39,609 nucleotides of DNA from Candidatus Methylaffinis lahnbergensis (lineage in GTDB: Bacteria; Pseudomonadota; Alphaproteobacteria; Rhizobiales; Beijerinckiaceae): contig PEFW01000001.1 of the NCBI GenBank assembly GCA_002890675.1, forward strand, positions 1 to 39,609. Direction: 5' to 3'. Position numbers and translations under genes: made by a program. This document shows, in pieces, positions 16,016-24,902 of this stretch (position 1 is the stretch's first letter; each line of letters opens with the position of its first letter). The notes below the pieces were generated by a model that searched no databases, was not told the DNA's origin, and saw nothing but the letters and a program-made list of their open reading frames with translations.

Positions 16016-16217
16016 GCGTGGTCCCGATTGCGACTATGATCGTGGCGTGCGAAAGCCCTCGTCGCGGCGAGAGTTTCATGCCTCGTGGACCAATGGAATG
16101 GCGGACAGTTCTTTACTGACCAGTTCTCGCAAACTTCGATGAGTCTGCCGAGGTGATAGACGAAAGGCCCTGAATCATTGTGAAACCGCGTATGCCAGGC
16201 TCATCGTGATGGGGCAT
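16016..16217 (-). pseudogene. Degraded small phage ORF upstream of terminase
   Basis: Reading left from an ATG at 16217 gives MPHHDEPG. The protein-like sequence then continues in another frame as HTRFHNDSGPFVYHLGRLIE, VCENWSVKNCPPFHWSTRHE and TLAATRAFARHDHSRNRDHA. This has strong residue-level coherence (Trp, Tyr, His, Cys spread as in a real domain) but no usable start, so a one-base shift near 16197-16203 has broken it. It lies immediately before the terminase start. I cannot name the family; a small packaging or pre-terminase gene is possible from position. Confidence 0.4.
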
Positions 16218-16224
16218 CCTAGAA

Positions 16225-16326
16225 GCAGGCACGCGGTTCGTGCCCGGCACGCGCGCATATAGCGCTCACAACCGCTTGCATGTCAACGCCCGGACGCAAT
16301 GCCGATTTGCGCGATCTTACATAATC
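16225..16326. repeat. 102-bp direct repeat, copy A
   Basis: This segment matches 16532-16633 base for base except for six substitutions (about 94% identity), offset 307 bp. Both copies start with GCAGGCACGC and end with CTTACATAATC. Each contains the same promoter-like motif on the minus strand. Confidence 0.9.
16257..16286 (-). promoter_or_regulatory. Promoter-like motif in repeat copy A
   Basis: On the minus strand TTGACA (16286-16281) is followed after 18 bp by CTATAT (16262-16257). TTGAC and CTATAT are the alphaproteobacterial RpoD -35 and -10 consensus; the spacer is one longer than usual. It points toward the small ORF remnant and terminase. Confidence 0.5.
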
Positions 16327-16531
16327 GGCAGCACTCGCTTTGGAAGATCTCCCCTGCGACGAACCGCGACAATTTTTGCGAGAATGAACCTTGCCCTCCG
16401 TAAGAGCCGCGAGACTCCTCTAGGCGGGGCGGATTGCGATGCTCACCGGCGAACGCGGCCACTTTCTCGCAGCGCGGCGCCCGTGCCGCCCGGCGCGCGG
16501 CCCAACATCGAAAACGGAAATAGGAGAGGAG

Positions 16532-16633
16532 GCAGGCACGCAGTTCGTGCCCGGCACGCCCGCATATAGCGCTCACAATCGCTTGCATGTCAACGCCCAG
16601 ACGCATTGCCGATTTGCGCAATCTTACATAATC
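16532..16633. repeat. 102-bp direct repeat, copy B
   Basis: This is the second copy of the repeat at 16225-16326. Sequence between the copies (16327-16531) is unrelated and GC-rich. Nothing links the copies to a transposase, and no terminal inverted repeats are seen. Confidence 0.9.
16564..16593 (-). promoter_or_regulatory. Promoter-like motif in repeat copy B
   Basis: TTGACA and CTATAT occur on the minus strand with the same 18-bp spacing as in copy A. The two hexamers are preserved between copies although other positions differ. The direction is toward the phage module. Confidence 0.5.
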
Positions 16634-16965
16634 CACGATCCTTTTTGGGTACGAACCGACGATCAACAGCGACATTAGCGACGTTCATTCCGCGGAAGCC
16701 ATGTGGGGCGGCGGCAAAGTTGCGGCACCATCGTCGCTTGATGAAACCGATGGAGAGTTGCCCGATGACTCGTATTGGTGATTTGAGCCATTCCTTCCGA
16801 GCTACGACGAAGGGGCCGCCCTCGATCAGGATAGCATGTTGGCTTCGGTCGTCGATGGTTCCGCAGCTCCCCCGTGCGGCGAGCTGGCTGGCCACCGGAA
16901 TAATGCGTGCCGGGCGGGGGGCCAATAGGGCATTTGGCCCCGCCCCCTCGCCATCGCGCTGGTCT
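16634..16965. other. Non-coding stretch between repeat B and bolA
   Basis: Long frames exist on both strands but none has a start with an RBS or recognisable motifs, and GC-rich sequence keeps frames open by chance. Near the right end there is an inverted repeat described separately. I see no gene. Confidence 0.4.
16912..16946 (-). terminator. GC-rich hairpin downstream of bolA
   Basis: GGGCGGGGGGCCAA at 16912-16925 pairs with TTGGCCCCGCCCC at 16934-16946 around an 8-nt loop. It begins about 20 bp past the bolA stop in the direction of bolA transcription. There is no T-tract, so it may act as a transcript-stabilising or weak terminator structure. Confidence 0.5.
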
Positions 16966-17271
16966 TCATTCGCCGGGCGCCTTGGCCTCGATCGCCAACG
17001 CATGCACGCCCGCATCGAATTCGGCCCTCAAGAGATGGTTGATCGAACGATGGCGCTCGACCAGGCTCTTGCCCTTAAAGGCTTCCGAGACTACTTTGAT
17101 GTGAAAGTGGGTGCCGCCCGTGCTCGCGGCCGCGCCGGGCCGCTTCATGGCATGAGCGTGCCTCGCGTGCTTGGGGGATTCGTCGATGACTTCGATGGAG
17201 TCGGGGGCAAAGGCGGCCTGTAATTTCGCCTTGATGCGATCGCCTGCGCCAATACCGCTTTGCTCGTCCAT
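16966..17271 (-). CDS. bolA: BolA-family protein
   Basis: I use the ATG at 17271 (MDEQSGIGAGDRIKAKLQAA), giving 101 residues, the normal BolA size; an ATG at 17367 would add an unlikely 32-residue leader. The class II KH-like fold is seen as IKAKLQAAFAPDSIEVIDES, THFHIKVVSEAFKGKSLVE, RHRSINHLL and GVHALAIEAKAPGE, with the conserved FxGxSLVxRHR block. BolA proteins partner monothiol glutaredoxins in iron-sulfur trafficking. It is divergent from a J-domain gene that precedes cobS/cobT, an arrangement widespread in Rhizobiales. Confidence 0.93.
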   Translation of the reverse strand: MDEQSGIGAGDRIKAKLQAAFAPDSIEVIDESPKHARHAHAMKRPGAAASTGGTHFHIKVVSEAFKGKSLVERHRSINHLLRAEFDAGVHALAIEAKAPGE

Positions 17272-17383
17272 CTCAAGACAGCCATAAAAAACGTTAACGG
17301 CCGCCGAAACCCGCGGCATTATTGTCATTTTACCGTATCGAGCCGCTTGCGGCCACCCCAAAGACATTCATAATGCCGGAGCC

Positions 17384-17989
17384 ATGAATTTAAAATCACA
17401 TCTATTCGACCGCATTAGGGTTAAGTCCGAACCCAGCGAGGCGCCACGCCAAGATCAGGCACGCTGCCAGCATCCAGGCTGCAGCGAAGCGGGCGAGTTC
17501 CGCGCGCCAATGGGCCGTTTTCGAGAGGGCCAATATTTTTGCTTCTGCCTCGACCACGTCCGTGAATACAATGCCACCTATAATTATTTCAACGGCATGA
17601 GCGCGGAAGCAATGGCCATTTACCAGCGTGACGCCTTGGTTGGCCATCGCCCGACGTGGTCGATGGGCGTGAACCGTGGGGCCAAGAGATTTCGCGAGGA
17701 GGGCGACGATCCGTCGCGCACGGGGGACCCGCTGGGGATGTTTCAAACGAACATCCGGCGACATTCTGGCGAAGAGTCGCGCAACGCGCGGTACGGGCTG
17801 GCCGCCTTAAAAGCCCTGGATCAATTGGGTCTCGACGATAGCGTGGACATGGCCGTGATCAAGGCCCGGTACAAGGATTTGGTAAAACGCCTCCATCCTG
17901 ACGCCAACGCGGGCGACCGATCGAACGAAGACAAATTACGCGAAATCATCCGCGCCTATAATTACCTAAAGTCGGTGAAGCATGTCTGA
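17384..17989 (+). CDS. J-domain (DnaJ-like) protein
   Basis: The product is 201 residues. Its C-terminal 60 residues form a J domain: [36 protein letters not shown] with HPD at 171-173, and [11 protein letters not shown]. The N-terminal part has CQHPGC and FCFCLDHV (Cys28, 33, 53, 55), which could bind zinc, followed by [16 protein letters not shown]. This is the non-canonical J protein found before cobS in many alphaproteobacteria; the partner Hsp70 activity is inferred from HPD. There is a gap of about 130 bp to cobS on the same strand and 112 bp to the divergent bolA. Confidence 0.88.
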   Translation: MNLKSHLFDRIRVKSEPSEAPRQDQARCQHPGCSEAGEFRAPMGRFREGQYFCFCLDHVREYNATYNYFNGMSAEAMAIYQRDALVGHRPTWSMGVNRGAKRFREEGDDPSRTGDPLGMFQTNIRRHSGEESRNARYGLAALKALDQLGLDDSVDMAVIKARYKDLVKRLHPDANAGDRSNEDKLREIIRAYNYLKSVKHV

Positions 17990-18120
17990 CGCTTTCCGTC
18001 CAATCAATAAGGTTTTGCCGGTGTTCATCGGACCTCTTGGAAAGAAAGGCCTTTCGGAAGAAAATCGGACGATCGTTCCATACATTTGCGCGGGGCCCGG
18101 CACGAAGGACGAATGCAAGC

Positions 18121-19113
18121 ATGATAATGGATGAAAGCGCCGCTACCGGCGGCCTGCCCGACATGAAGATTTCGGTGCGCCAAGTGTTCGGTATCGACAG
18201 CAATATGGAAGCGCCTGCCTATTCAAGCGCGGATCCGCATGTTCCAGACGTCGACCCGGACTATCTATTCGATCGCGATACCACTCTCGCCATTCTGGCG
18301 GGCTTCGCTAAGAATCGCCGGGTGATGATCACCGGCTATCACGGCACCGGCAAGTCGACCCATATCGAGCAGGTCGCGGCGCGGCTGAATTGGCCGTGCG
18401 TGCGCATCAATCTCGACAGTCATGTCTCGCGCGTCGATCTGATCGGCAAGGACGCCATCGTCCTCAAGGACGGCCTGCAAGTGACCGAGTTCAGGGATGG
18501 CATCTTGCCTTGGGCACTGCAAAACAACGTCGCGCTTTGTTTCGATGAATATGACGCGGGCCGCCCAGACGTGATGTTCGTTATCCAGCGCGTGCTCGAG
18601 GTGTCGGGCCGTCTCACCCTCCTTGATCAGAGCAGGGTGATAAGGCCGCATCCCGCCTTCCGCCTGTTTTCGACAACAAATACGATCGGCCTTGGCGACA
18701 CCTCTGGGCTTTATCATGGAACCCAGCAAATCAATCAGGGACAGATGGACCGCTGGTCGATCGTCGCGACCTTGAACTATCTGCCGCACGACAAGGAAGT
18801 CGATATCGTGCTTGCCAAGGCCAAGCGATTCCAGACAACCAAGGACGGCCGCGATACGGTCGGCAAGATGGTTCGCGTCGCCGAGCTTACCCGCAACGCG
18901 TTCATCGGTGGAGATCTTTCTACCGTGATGAGCCCGCGAACGGTGATCACTTGGGCCGAGAATACGGAAATTTTCGGCGACGCTGGCTTTGCATTCCGAC
19001 TGACGTTTCTCAACAAATGCGACGAATTGGAACGCGCGCTCGTCGCGGAATTCTATCAGCGTTGTTTTGGCACGGAGCTGCCGGAGAGCGCGATAAATGT
19101 GGTCATGAGTTGA
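18121..19113 (+). CDS. cobS: Aerobic cobaltochelatase subunit CobS
   Basis: I place the start at 18121 ([20 protein letters not shown]) with GAAGGA 11 bp upstream, giving 330 residues, the usual CobS length; an upstream in-frame ATG adds an atypical basic leader. It is an AAA+ ATPase with Walker [10 protein letters not shown] (72-80), Walker [10 protein letters not shown] (Asp142-Glu143), and sensor-type [14 protein letters not shown]. CobS and CobT form the ATPase chaperone that drives CobN to insert cobalt into hydrogenobyrinic acid a,c-diamide in aerobic B12 synthesis. cobT follows after 66 bp; cobN is not in the window. Confidence 0.95.
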   Translation: MIMDESAATGGLPDMKISVRQVFGIDSNMEAPAYSSADPHVPDVDPDYLFDRDTTLAILAGFAKNRRVMITGYHGTGKSTHIEQVAARLNWPCVRINLDSHVSRVDLIGKDAIVLKDGLQVTEFRDGILPWALQNNVALCFDEYDAGRPDVMFVIQRVLEVSGRLTLLDQSRVIRPHPAFRLFSTTNTIGLGDTSGLYHGTQQINQGQMDRWSIVATLNYLPHDKEVDIVLAKAKRFQTTKDGRDTVGKMVRVAELTRNAFIGGDLSTVMSPRTVITWAENTEIFGDAGFAFRLTFLNKCDELERALVAEFYQRCFGTELPESAINVVMS

Positions 19114-19179
19114 GCGTGCCCCCGACCATCCGTCACCTTGGGATAGGATTTTAAAAGAGCCACGGCGGAAACCACCGTA

Positions 19180-21111
19180 ATGAGTTCCCTCAAGAATCCG
19201 CCCGCGAAATTGCAGGCCCCGAATGAGCCGTTCAAGCGGGCGGTCGCCGGATGCATGCGCAGCTTGGCAAAAATGCCGGCGATAGAGGTCGCTTTCACGG
19301 CCGAGCGGCCGAGTCTGGTTTGGACCGGCGCGAGCGCCAAGGCGCGGCTTCCGGAGCCCTCCCGCAGGCTCGACGCACGGGAAGCCGCGATCCTGCGCGG
19401 CCACGCCGATTCGATGGCGCTACGGCTAGCCTGCCACAACAAGGACGTCCACCGGCGGCTGATCCCGCCAGCACCCGCCGCGCGCGCGGTTTTCGATGCC
19501 GTGGAGCAGGCGCGCGTCGAGGCGATCGGGTCGCGCCGGATGCTGGGCGTCGCGGGCAACCTCGATGCGATGCTCGACGACCGCTTTCAGCGCGCCCGCT
19601 ATGCCGATATCGCGGTCCGCGCCGAGGCGCCGCTCGAAGACGCGCTCGCGATGATCGTGCGCGAGCGTTTGACCGGGCTCAAGCCGCCGAAGAACGGGCA
19701 AAGGATCGTCGATCTCTGGCGCCCATGGGTGGAGGAACGCGCCGCCGCCGATCTCGACAAGCTTAGGCGGACGATCGAGGATCAGCGGGCCTTCGCGTTC
19801 GCCGTCCACAAGCTGTTGACGGCGCTCGAAATGATTGACGAGGGCAGCCTCGACACCAATCCGGAAGAGGAAGAAGGCGACGCGGGCGAGCCGGATGGCG
19901 CCGAGAAAAACCAGCCCGAGGAAGGCGCGGACGATCACCCCGGCGACGCGAGCCGGAGCGAAACAGCCGAGGCCACCTCCGATCCCATCGACGCAAGCGA
20001 GATAGACGCCGCCGACGCGCCAACCGGCGTATCCGAAGGGGACGCCGAACTCAGCCCGCCCGGCGAAGGCGGCGATCCGAGCCGCCCGCTCCCACCCTCG
20101 CGCGCCGAATCCCGCGGCCCGGACTACAAGGCCTTCACCAAGAAATATGACGAGGTCGTCACGGCGCAAGACCTCTGCGACGCCGAGGAACTCGAACGGC
20201 TGCGCTCCTATCTCGATAAGCAATTAAATAACCTCTCCCCAATTGTCGCGCGGCTTGCCAATCGCCTCCAGCGACGCCTGATGGCGCAGCAGAGCCGGTC
20301 CTGGGAGTTCGATTTGGATGAGGGTATACTCGATCCAACGAGGCTTCCGCGCATCATCGTCGATCCGCGGCAACCACTCTCATTCAAACGCGAGAAGGAC
20401 ACCGAGTTCCGCGATACGGTGGTGACGCTGCTTATTGATAATTCCGGCTCGATGCGCGGGCGCCCGATCACCGTCGCTGCCACCTGCGCCGATATTTTGG
20501 CCCGCACGCTGGAGCGTTGCGGCGTCAAGGTCGAGATTCTTGGCTTTACAACCCGCGCCTGGAAGGGTGGCCAATCGCGCGAAGCCTGGCTGCAGGAAAA
20601 TAAGCCACCTTCGCCCGGCCGTCTCAACGACCTTCGCCATATCATTTACAAATCCGCCGATGCGCTCTGGCGGCGATCACGCAAACATCTCGGGCTGATG
20701 ATGCGCGAAGGTCTGCTCAAGGAAAACATCGACGGCGAATCGCTCGATTGGGCCCACAAGCGGCTGCTCGGGCGGACCGAACAGCGCCGTATATTAATGG
20801 TGATTTCCGACGGCGCACCGGTCGACGATTCGACGCTCTCTGTCAATCCCGGCAATTATCTCGAAAAGCATTTGCGCCGCGTCATCGAGGAGATCGAGAC
20901 GCGCTCTCCGGTCGAACTCATCGCGATTGGCGTCGGCCATGACGTGACGCGCTACTATCGCCGCGCCGTGACCATCGTCGACGCCGAGGAACTCGGCGGC
21001 GCGATGACCGAAAAACTTGCCGAACTTTTTGAGGAAACGGCGCCGCCGGAGCGGGTGGCGCATCGCGAAGCAAGTTTTGCGCAACAAACGGTCCGCGGCC
21101 TGTTGCACTGA
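19180..21111 (+). CDS. cobT: Aerobic cobaltochelatase subunit CobT
   Basis: The product is 643 residues, typical for CobT. The N-terminal domain ([52 protein letters not shown]) is followed by an acidic low-complexity linker at about 225-320 rich in Glu, Asp, Ala and Pro, then [15 protein letters not shown] and a C-terminal von Willebrand A domain. The metal-binding MIDAS is visible as [11 protein letters not shown] (Asp420, Ser422, Ser424) and later [13 protein letters not shown]. The VWA domain couples the CobS ATPase ring to CobN. It starts 66 bp after cobS and is presumably co-transcribed. Confidence 0.95.
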   Translation: MSSLKNPPAKLQAPNEPFKRAVAGCMRSLAKMPAIEVAFTAERPSLVWTGASAKARLPEPSRRLDAREAAILRGHADSMALRLACHNKDVHRRLIPPAPAARAVFDAVEQARVEAIGSRRMLGVAGNLDAMLDDRFQRARYADIAVRAEAPLEDALAMIVRERLTGLKPPKNGQRIVDLWRPWVEERAAADLDKLRRTIEDQRAFAFAVHKLLTALEMIDEGSLDTNPEEEEGDAGEPDGAEKNQPEEGADDHPGDASRSETAEATSDPIDASEIDAADAPTGVSEGDAELSPPGEGGDPSRPLPPSRAESRGPDYKAFTKKYDEVVTAQDLCDAEELERLRSYLDKQLNNLSPIVARLANRLQRRLMAQQSRSWEFDLDEGILDPTRLPRIIVDPRQPLSFKREKDTEFRDTVVTLLIDNSGSMRGRPITVAATCADILARTLERCGVKVEILGFTTRAWKGGQSREAWLQENKPPSPGRLNDLRHIIYKSADALWRRSRKHLGLMMREGLLKENIDGESLDWAHKRLLGRTEQRRILMVISDGAPVDDSTLSVNPGNYLEKHLRRVIEEIETRSPVELIAIGVGHDVTRYYRRAVTIVDAEELGGAMTEKLAELFEETAPPERVAHREASFAQQTVRGLLH

Positions 21112-22018
21112 TCTTTGTGTCTTTACGCATCAACGCCAAGACATCCGGCACGGCCAAAGGCCGGCGGGGAATGGGACGAAGCCCTGGCTCGCCAGAGTCG
21201 TCTAAGCTGGTACTTTTCGAGCGACAGGACAGAACCAGCGACGGAGACAATTGAAATGAAGATCCTGGGCGGAATGTGCCGGAGTCGACAGCATCCTGGC
21301 GCGACAAGAGGTTTTCATTATTCGGAGCGACTCAGACCAATCTCAGATCGAGGATCTCGGCCTGACCTGGAAGAAGGCAAGGGCGTCTCGCGGCAGGCGC
21401 AAGCCGAACATACCCAGATTCAAGTCGAGCAAAGCGGCATTATTAATCGGTCTATAAATAGGTTAGAAACTCTTCGGCGTCGAACGAGATACCTATGCTG
21501 TGGCTCTCGACCAGTCCTGCGAATAGGGTTTTGTTATGCCGGCCTCCTTTCTTGTCGGCAAGGTAAATCATGCTTCGGCCGTTTGGGAATCCCCCTCAGT
21601 TTCTGGCTATTCGGGACCAGCTCTAACTTCCGTGCCATTAACTTTGGGGAATTTCGGGTTCGGGCGCGAACGGTGTATAGTTGGGGGAGGAAATATGAAA
21701 TATGTGCGCCGGTCCAATGGCCAAACAAGCGTCGATCCAATTGCCGTGTACAAATGGTAATGCGAATATATCGATATGGGCGAGCAGGCGCCGCCAATTA
21801 GAAGCCGCGGCCCAAATTGCTTGCTTTGCAGCCCGGAAACCTGGACCTCGGAACATGAGGAATGAGCCGAAAACCAGCTTGTCGAAAGGAGGACCGGCTG
21901 ATTCGCGGGGTGCCGAAGGCCGCTCGCCCAATACAAGTCTCCTGAATCATTGCATCATTGGCGGGCTGCCATTTAGGGGCAACCGCACAAGCGGAAAATC
22001 GAACGCGCGGCGGGAGCG
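21112..22018. other. Long intergenic region between cobT and prs
   Basis: These 907 bp have lower GC than the flanking genes. The stretch around 21310-21470 reads QEVFIIRSDSDQSQIEDLGL then TWKKARASRGRRKPNIPRFK and stops, with no start, so it looks like a gene remnant. A short ORF with a strong RBS is listed separately. No tRNA or recognisable structured RNA is seen. Confidence 0.4.
21695..21760 (+). CDS. Possible 21-residue small protein with strong RBS
   Basis: GGGGGAGGA ends 3-4 bp before an ATG that opens MKYVRRSNGQTSVDPIAVYK and one final Trp, then stops. A TATAGT hexamer lies just upstream and could be a -10 box, though no matching -35 is clear. It stands alone in a long intergenic region. 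It may be a small protein, a leader peptide or chance; only the RBS supports it. Confidence 0.3.
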   Translation: MKYVRRSNGQTSVDPIAVYKW

Positions 22019-22951
22019 GTGAAGATCCTAGCGGGCAACTCCAATCGGTCTCTGACCGAGGCAATCGCGGCGTATCTCGGGGTGCCGTTGACCAAGTGCC
22101 AGGTTCGCCGCTTCGCCGATTTGGAGGTTTTCGTCGAGATTCAAGAAAACGTGCGCGGCCAGGATACTTTTGTCATTCAGTCGACCTCGTATCCGGCGAA
22201 CGATCATTTGATGGAAGTCCTGATCATTATCGACGCGTTGCGGCGCGCCTCGGCAAGGCGAATTACCGCGGTCATCCCCTATTTCGGCTACGCAAGGCAA
22301 GATCGCAAGCCCGGTCCGCGCACGCCCATTTCGGCCAAGCTTGTCGCCAACCTCATCACCCGCGCCGGTGCCGACCGGGTTCTCACGGTGGACCTCCACG
22401 CCGGCCAAATCCAGGGCTTCTTCGATATCCCGACCGACAACCTTTATGCCGCGCCTGTCCTGGTCCGGGACATCAAGGAACGGCTAAAACTCCATAACGT
22501 CATGGTGGTGTCCCCCGATGTCGGTGGCGTGGTGCGCGCCCGCGCCTTGGCAAAACGCATCGGCGCGCCGCTCGCCATTGTCGATAAGCGCCGCGAACGC
22601 GCGGGCGACTCGGAAGTCATGAATATTATCGGCGACGTCGCCGGAAAGACCTGCATCCTGGTCGACGATATCGTCGATTCCGGGGACACTTTGTGCAACG
22701 CCGCCGATGCCATGCTGCGGGACGGCGCCCAAGTGGTCTATGCATATATCACGCACGGGGTTCTTTCCGGCGGAGCGGTCGCGCGAATTGCCGCCTCGCG
22801 GCTCGAGGAAATGGTTGTCACCGATACCATCCAAGCAACCGAAGCGATCCGGGTTTCCAACAATATCCGGGTGGTTTCGATCGCGCCCTTGATCGGCGAG
22901 GCGATCGCTCGAATCGCGAAGGAAGAAAGCGTTTCAAGCCTGTTTGACTGA
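22019..22951 (+). CDS. prs: Ribose-phosphate pyrophosphokinase
   Basis: The GTG start at 22019 has CGGGAG directly upstream and gives 310 residues, the normal size. Family blocks are [38 protein letters not shown] with the ATP-site Arg-Gln, [11 protein letters not shown] with the catalytic His, and the PRPP loop [11 protein letters not shown] (Asp216-Thr224). The enzyme makes PRPP from ribose 5-phosphate and ATP for purine, pyrimidine, His, Trp and NAD synthesis. purH lies some 9 kb downstream. Confidence 0.96.
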   Translation: MKILAGNSNRSLTEAIAAYLGVPLTKCQVRRFADLEVFVEIQENVRGQDTFVIQSTSYPANDHLMEVLIIIDALRRASARRITAVIPYFGYARQDRKPGPRTPISAKLVANLITRAGADRVLTVDLHAGQIQGFFDIPTDNLYAAPVLVRDIKERLKLHNVMVVSPDVGGVVRARALAKRIGAPLAIVDKRRERAGDSEVMNIIGDVAGKTCILVDDIVDSGDTLCNAADAMLRDGAQVVYAYITHGVLSGGAVARIAASRLEEMVVTDTIQATEAIRVSNNIRVVSIAPLIGEAIARIAKEESVSSLFD

Positions 22952-23257
22952 GCGGCACGCGAAGGTATTATCGGTCGACGCCCTCGCCGAACATCTTACT
23001 TTGATTGAGCAAATCGAAGAGGATATCGCGCGCAGCAAGACACGCCGCGAAGGGTTTAAAACAGCCGAATTCAAAGCTACCATGCGCAAGGCAGTCTGGT
23101 AGCTCATCGTGGTTTGGGCACTCACCGGGGACAGAATGCCGTCACGCGAGGTACCTTGACCCAAACCCCGACCTCTCCATGAAACCGTGGCAAGTCAACA
23201 CTAGCATGTCGGAAATTAGCACATCACGTCGATCCGGGAATTGATCGAGAGGGCCAC
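22952..23257. other. Intergenic stretch with a short coding-like remnant
   Basis: On the plus strand 22974-23102 reads VDALAEHLTLIEQIEEDIAR then SKTRREGFKTAEFKATMRKA and VW before TAG, a charged helical sequence that looks like real protein. It has no ATG or GTG start before it, so it is a remnant or begins at a TTG. The rest is without a visible gene. Confidence 0.4.
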
Positions 23258-23937
23258 CTATCGAAGGGTAACCGGATCCCCGCTAGCGCTTGCGTTCTGG
23301 GAAGAAAGCCATATATCGATTTTCCGCATGACAGAAATGTCCGTAGCTTCAGAGATGACTTTCGGAAGAAGGAACTCACGTAACGCTGCCCTGTTTTCTG
23401 GGTCAGGAAGACCCTCTAGCCGCTCTCCTCGGATTGCCCGAGCCTGAAACTCTTCCAAAGATGAAGCGGAGTACGTCGAGCCGGTTGCTGAATTAAACGC
23501 TCGCAATGTCGCGATCGCGCGTTCATAGAGCTCCTGATAGCCAGGTCCGAGCACGTGCTGCACGGCATTATCGAGTCTCCCTAGAAGGTCTTCATGTTTA
23601 GAAAGGTCGTATTGAATAAACTCAAACTGCCGTACGTCGACGGGCGCGTTCTCAGGTTTGTCCTGCGTTAGAAAGATGACGGGTTTCTTATTTGCACGGG
23701 CAATCCCCAATTCGTAGAATACGTTCGGGTTAGGGTAGGAGATATCTCCCACAATGATGTCTGCCTCTTGGATCTCGGTCTCAATCTTCCCCATTAACGC
23801 CTTCGTCAGTACACTCGAATCTCCCCGGCGTACCCGTAGTCCGTGTTCTTTTTCAAGATGATACTGGAGATATAGAAAAAAAAGTTCAATTCCGGACGAA
23901 ACGGCATAATAACAAAACATACACGTTGCGCGCTCAT
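23258..23937 (-). CDS. TIR-like / nucleoside-deoxyribosyltransferase-like protein B, frameshifted in a T8 run
   Basis: The natural start is the ATG at 23937 in an ATGA overlap with the preceding gene, giving MSAQRVCFVIMPFRPELNFF. That frame stops after 43 codons, while the main domain (LYLQYHLEKEHGLRVRRGDS, then KIETEIQEADIIVGDISYPN, PNVFYELGIARANKKPVIFL) is in the -1 frame. The switch falls in eight T (+ strand 23876-23883); nine T would give a seamless 226-residue protein. The CFVIMPF start, the DIS-x-PNPNVFYELG block with a probable catalytic Glu, and the following KPVIFL strand are typical of the TIR-like/deoxyribosyltransferase-like superfamily. A helical C-terminal region of about 90 residues follows (ELYERAIATLRAFNSAT, ENRAALREFLLPKVISE). 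Substrate and role are unknown. Confidence 0.7.
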
Positions 23938-24359
23938 CGCGATGCCTCGAGCCGCATTTGCATGGCGCGAACGATTTTTTCAAGCCGAAACTCGAGCTCG
24001 AATGGATCCGTAGGATCGTAGGTTATGTACTGATACCCAGGGAGGTCGCTCGGAATCGTTCCCTCGCCCTTCGTGCTAACCAAAATTATGAACGGTTTTC
24101 GAAGCCCATGCGCAACACCAAGCTCAAAGATGACGTTCGGGTTTGATTCGGACAGGTCAGCGATAATGAAGTCGCTGGAGCGCAGAGACTCAAGCATCGC
24201 GTCGGCCCAACGAGCGCCGGCCACGAATTCGTCCGGCAGGACGGCGGACACTCCCGTACGTTCAAGGACGTCAACGATCGTTTGCCTTATCCGTTCTTGC
24301 CAATGTTGATGAGAACGTCCATATGGCATGAGTACAAGACAACTAGGGGTAGTATTCAT
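23934..24359 (-). CDS. TIR-like / nucleoside-deoxyribosyltransferase-like protein A
   Basis: The product is a single-domain protein of 141 residues. It begins MNTTPSCLVLMPYGRSHQHW and has RIRQTIVDVLERTGVSAVLP, WADAMLESLRSSDFIIADLS, then ESNPNVIFELGVAHGLRKPF and a final strand IILVSTKG. The ADLS-x-x-NPNVxxELGxAH motif with its Glu is the active-site-like signature of the TIR-like / nucleoside deoxyribosyltransferase-like fold, which in known members cleaves glycosidic bonds of nucleotides or NAD. The gene overlaps protein B by ATGA. AAGGAG lies about 15 bp upstream of the ATG, further than ideal. The AT-richer composition differs from neighbouring core genes and suggests transfer. Confidence 0.75.
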   Translation of the reverse strand: MNTTPSCLVLMPYGRSHQHWQERIRQTIVDVLERTGVSAVLPDEFVAGARWADAMLESLRSSDFIIADLSESNPNVIFELGVAHGLRKPFIILVSTKGEGTIPSDLPGYQYITYDPTDPFELEFRLEKIVRAMQMRLEASR

Positions 24360-24902
24360 CTTGGTTATGTCTTCTCCTTATGATCGACATATGGCCTAAC
24401 AATGATTAGATTGATCCTTGTAAGATGCCGAGATAATGCCGTCCGGGCCACCATAACACGCCGTGCAGACGGCGAACATGCGGAGCATAGTCCCTTCAGG
24501 AACCGTTGCTTGCACCTTCTGCCGCCTCTGATCACGGCATGTTATGTGGATCCACGTAACGGCCTCCGTGAACGACGTCAGAGTCCGTCAACTAGACTGC
24601 GAACCCGGGCTGACCGCGACCAGTACATCGGAGTAGATCATTGTCGTCCTCACGGGCGCCAGTTTTATCGTTGAAAGACACCATAAATCATAGCCTCAAA
24701 AGCGACGTTTCCAAAAGCATGTTTCTCGGATAACACCAAGATAGAACCAACAGGAGTATTGAGCCTTCCAGGGATCCCGATCCGACTTCGCTCCGATGAA
24801 GAAGAACTGGGGCCTAGCTATCCCTTGAATTTATTGCCGATCGCTTCAGATATGCGCCGGCGAATCGCCGATTTGTCCCGTCGCGCGCGCGGAGGTGGCC
24901 CT
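24360..24902. other. Intergenic region between TIR-like pair and hydrolase
   Basis: These 543 bp should hold the promoter of the leftward TIR-like pair near 24370-24420 and that of the rightward hydrolase. Open frames on the plus strand are basic and lack motifs. An in-frame extension of the hydrolase up to 24759 is possible but its sequence is not conserved-looking. I see nothing else. Confidence 0.35.

Noticed and set aside
16225..16633. Direct repeats as prophage att sites
   Set aside because: They are only 307 bp apart on one side of the module, with no integrase or tRNA, so they cannot be attL and attR of this element.
16225..16633. CRISPR array
   Set aside because: There are only two 102-bp copies with a 205-bp gap; unit size and number do not fit CRISPR.
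16606..17223. 205-codon plus-strand frame across bolA
   Set aside because: It is antisense to bolA, has no recognisable motif and reflects open frames in GC-rich sequence.
18265..19404. 379-codon minus-strand frame opposite cobS
   Set aside because: It is antisense to a clear CobS with Walker motifs, and its composition is biased toward Arg and Gly.
24402..24674. 90-codon plus-strand frame after the TIR-like pair
   Set aside because: The product is basic and low in hydrophobic residues, without motif or RBS.
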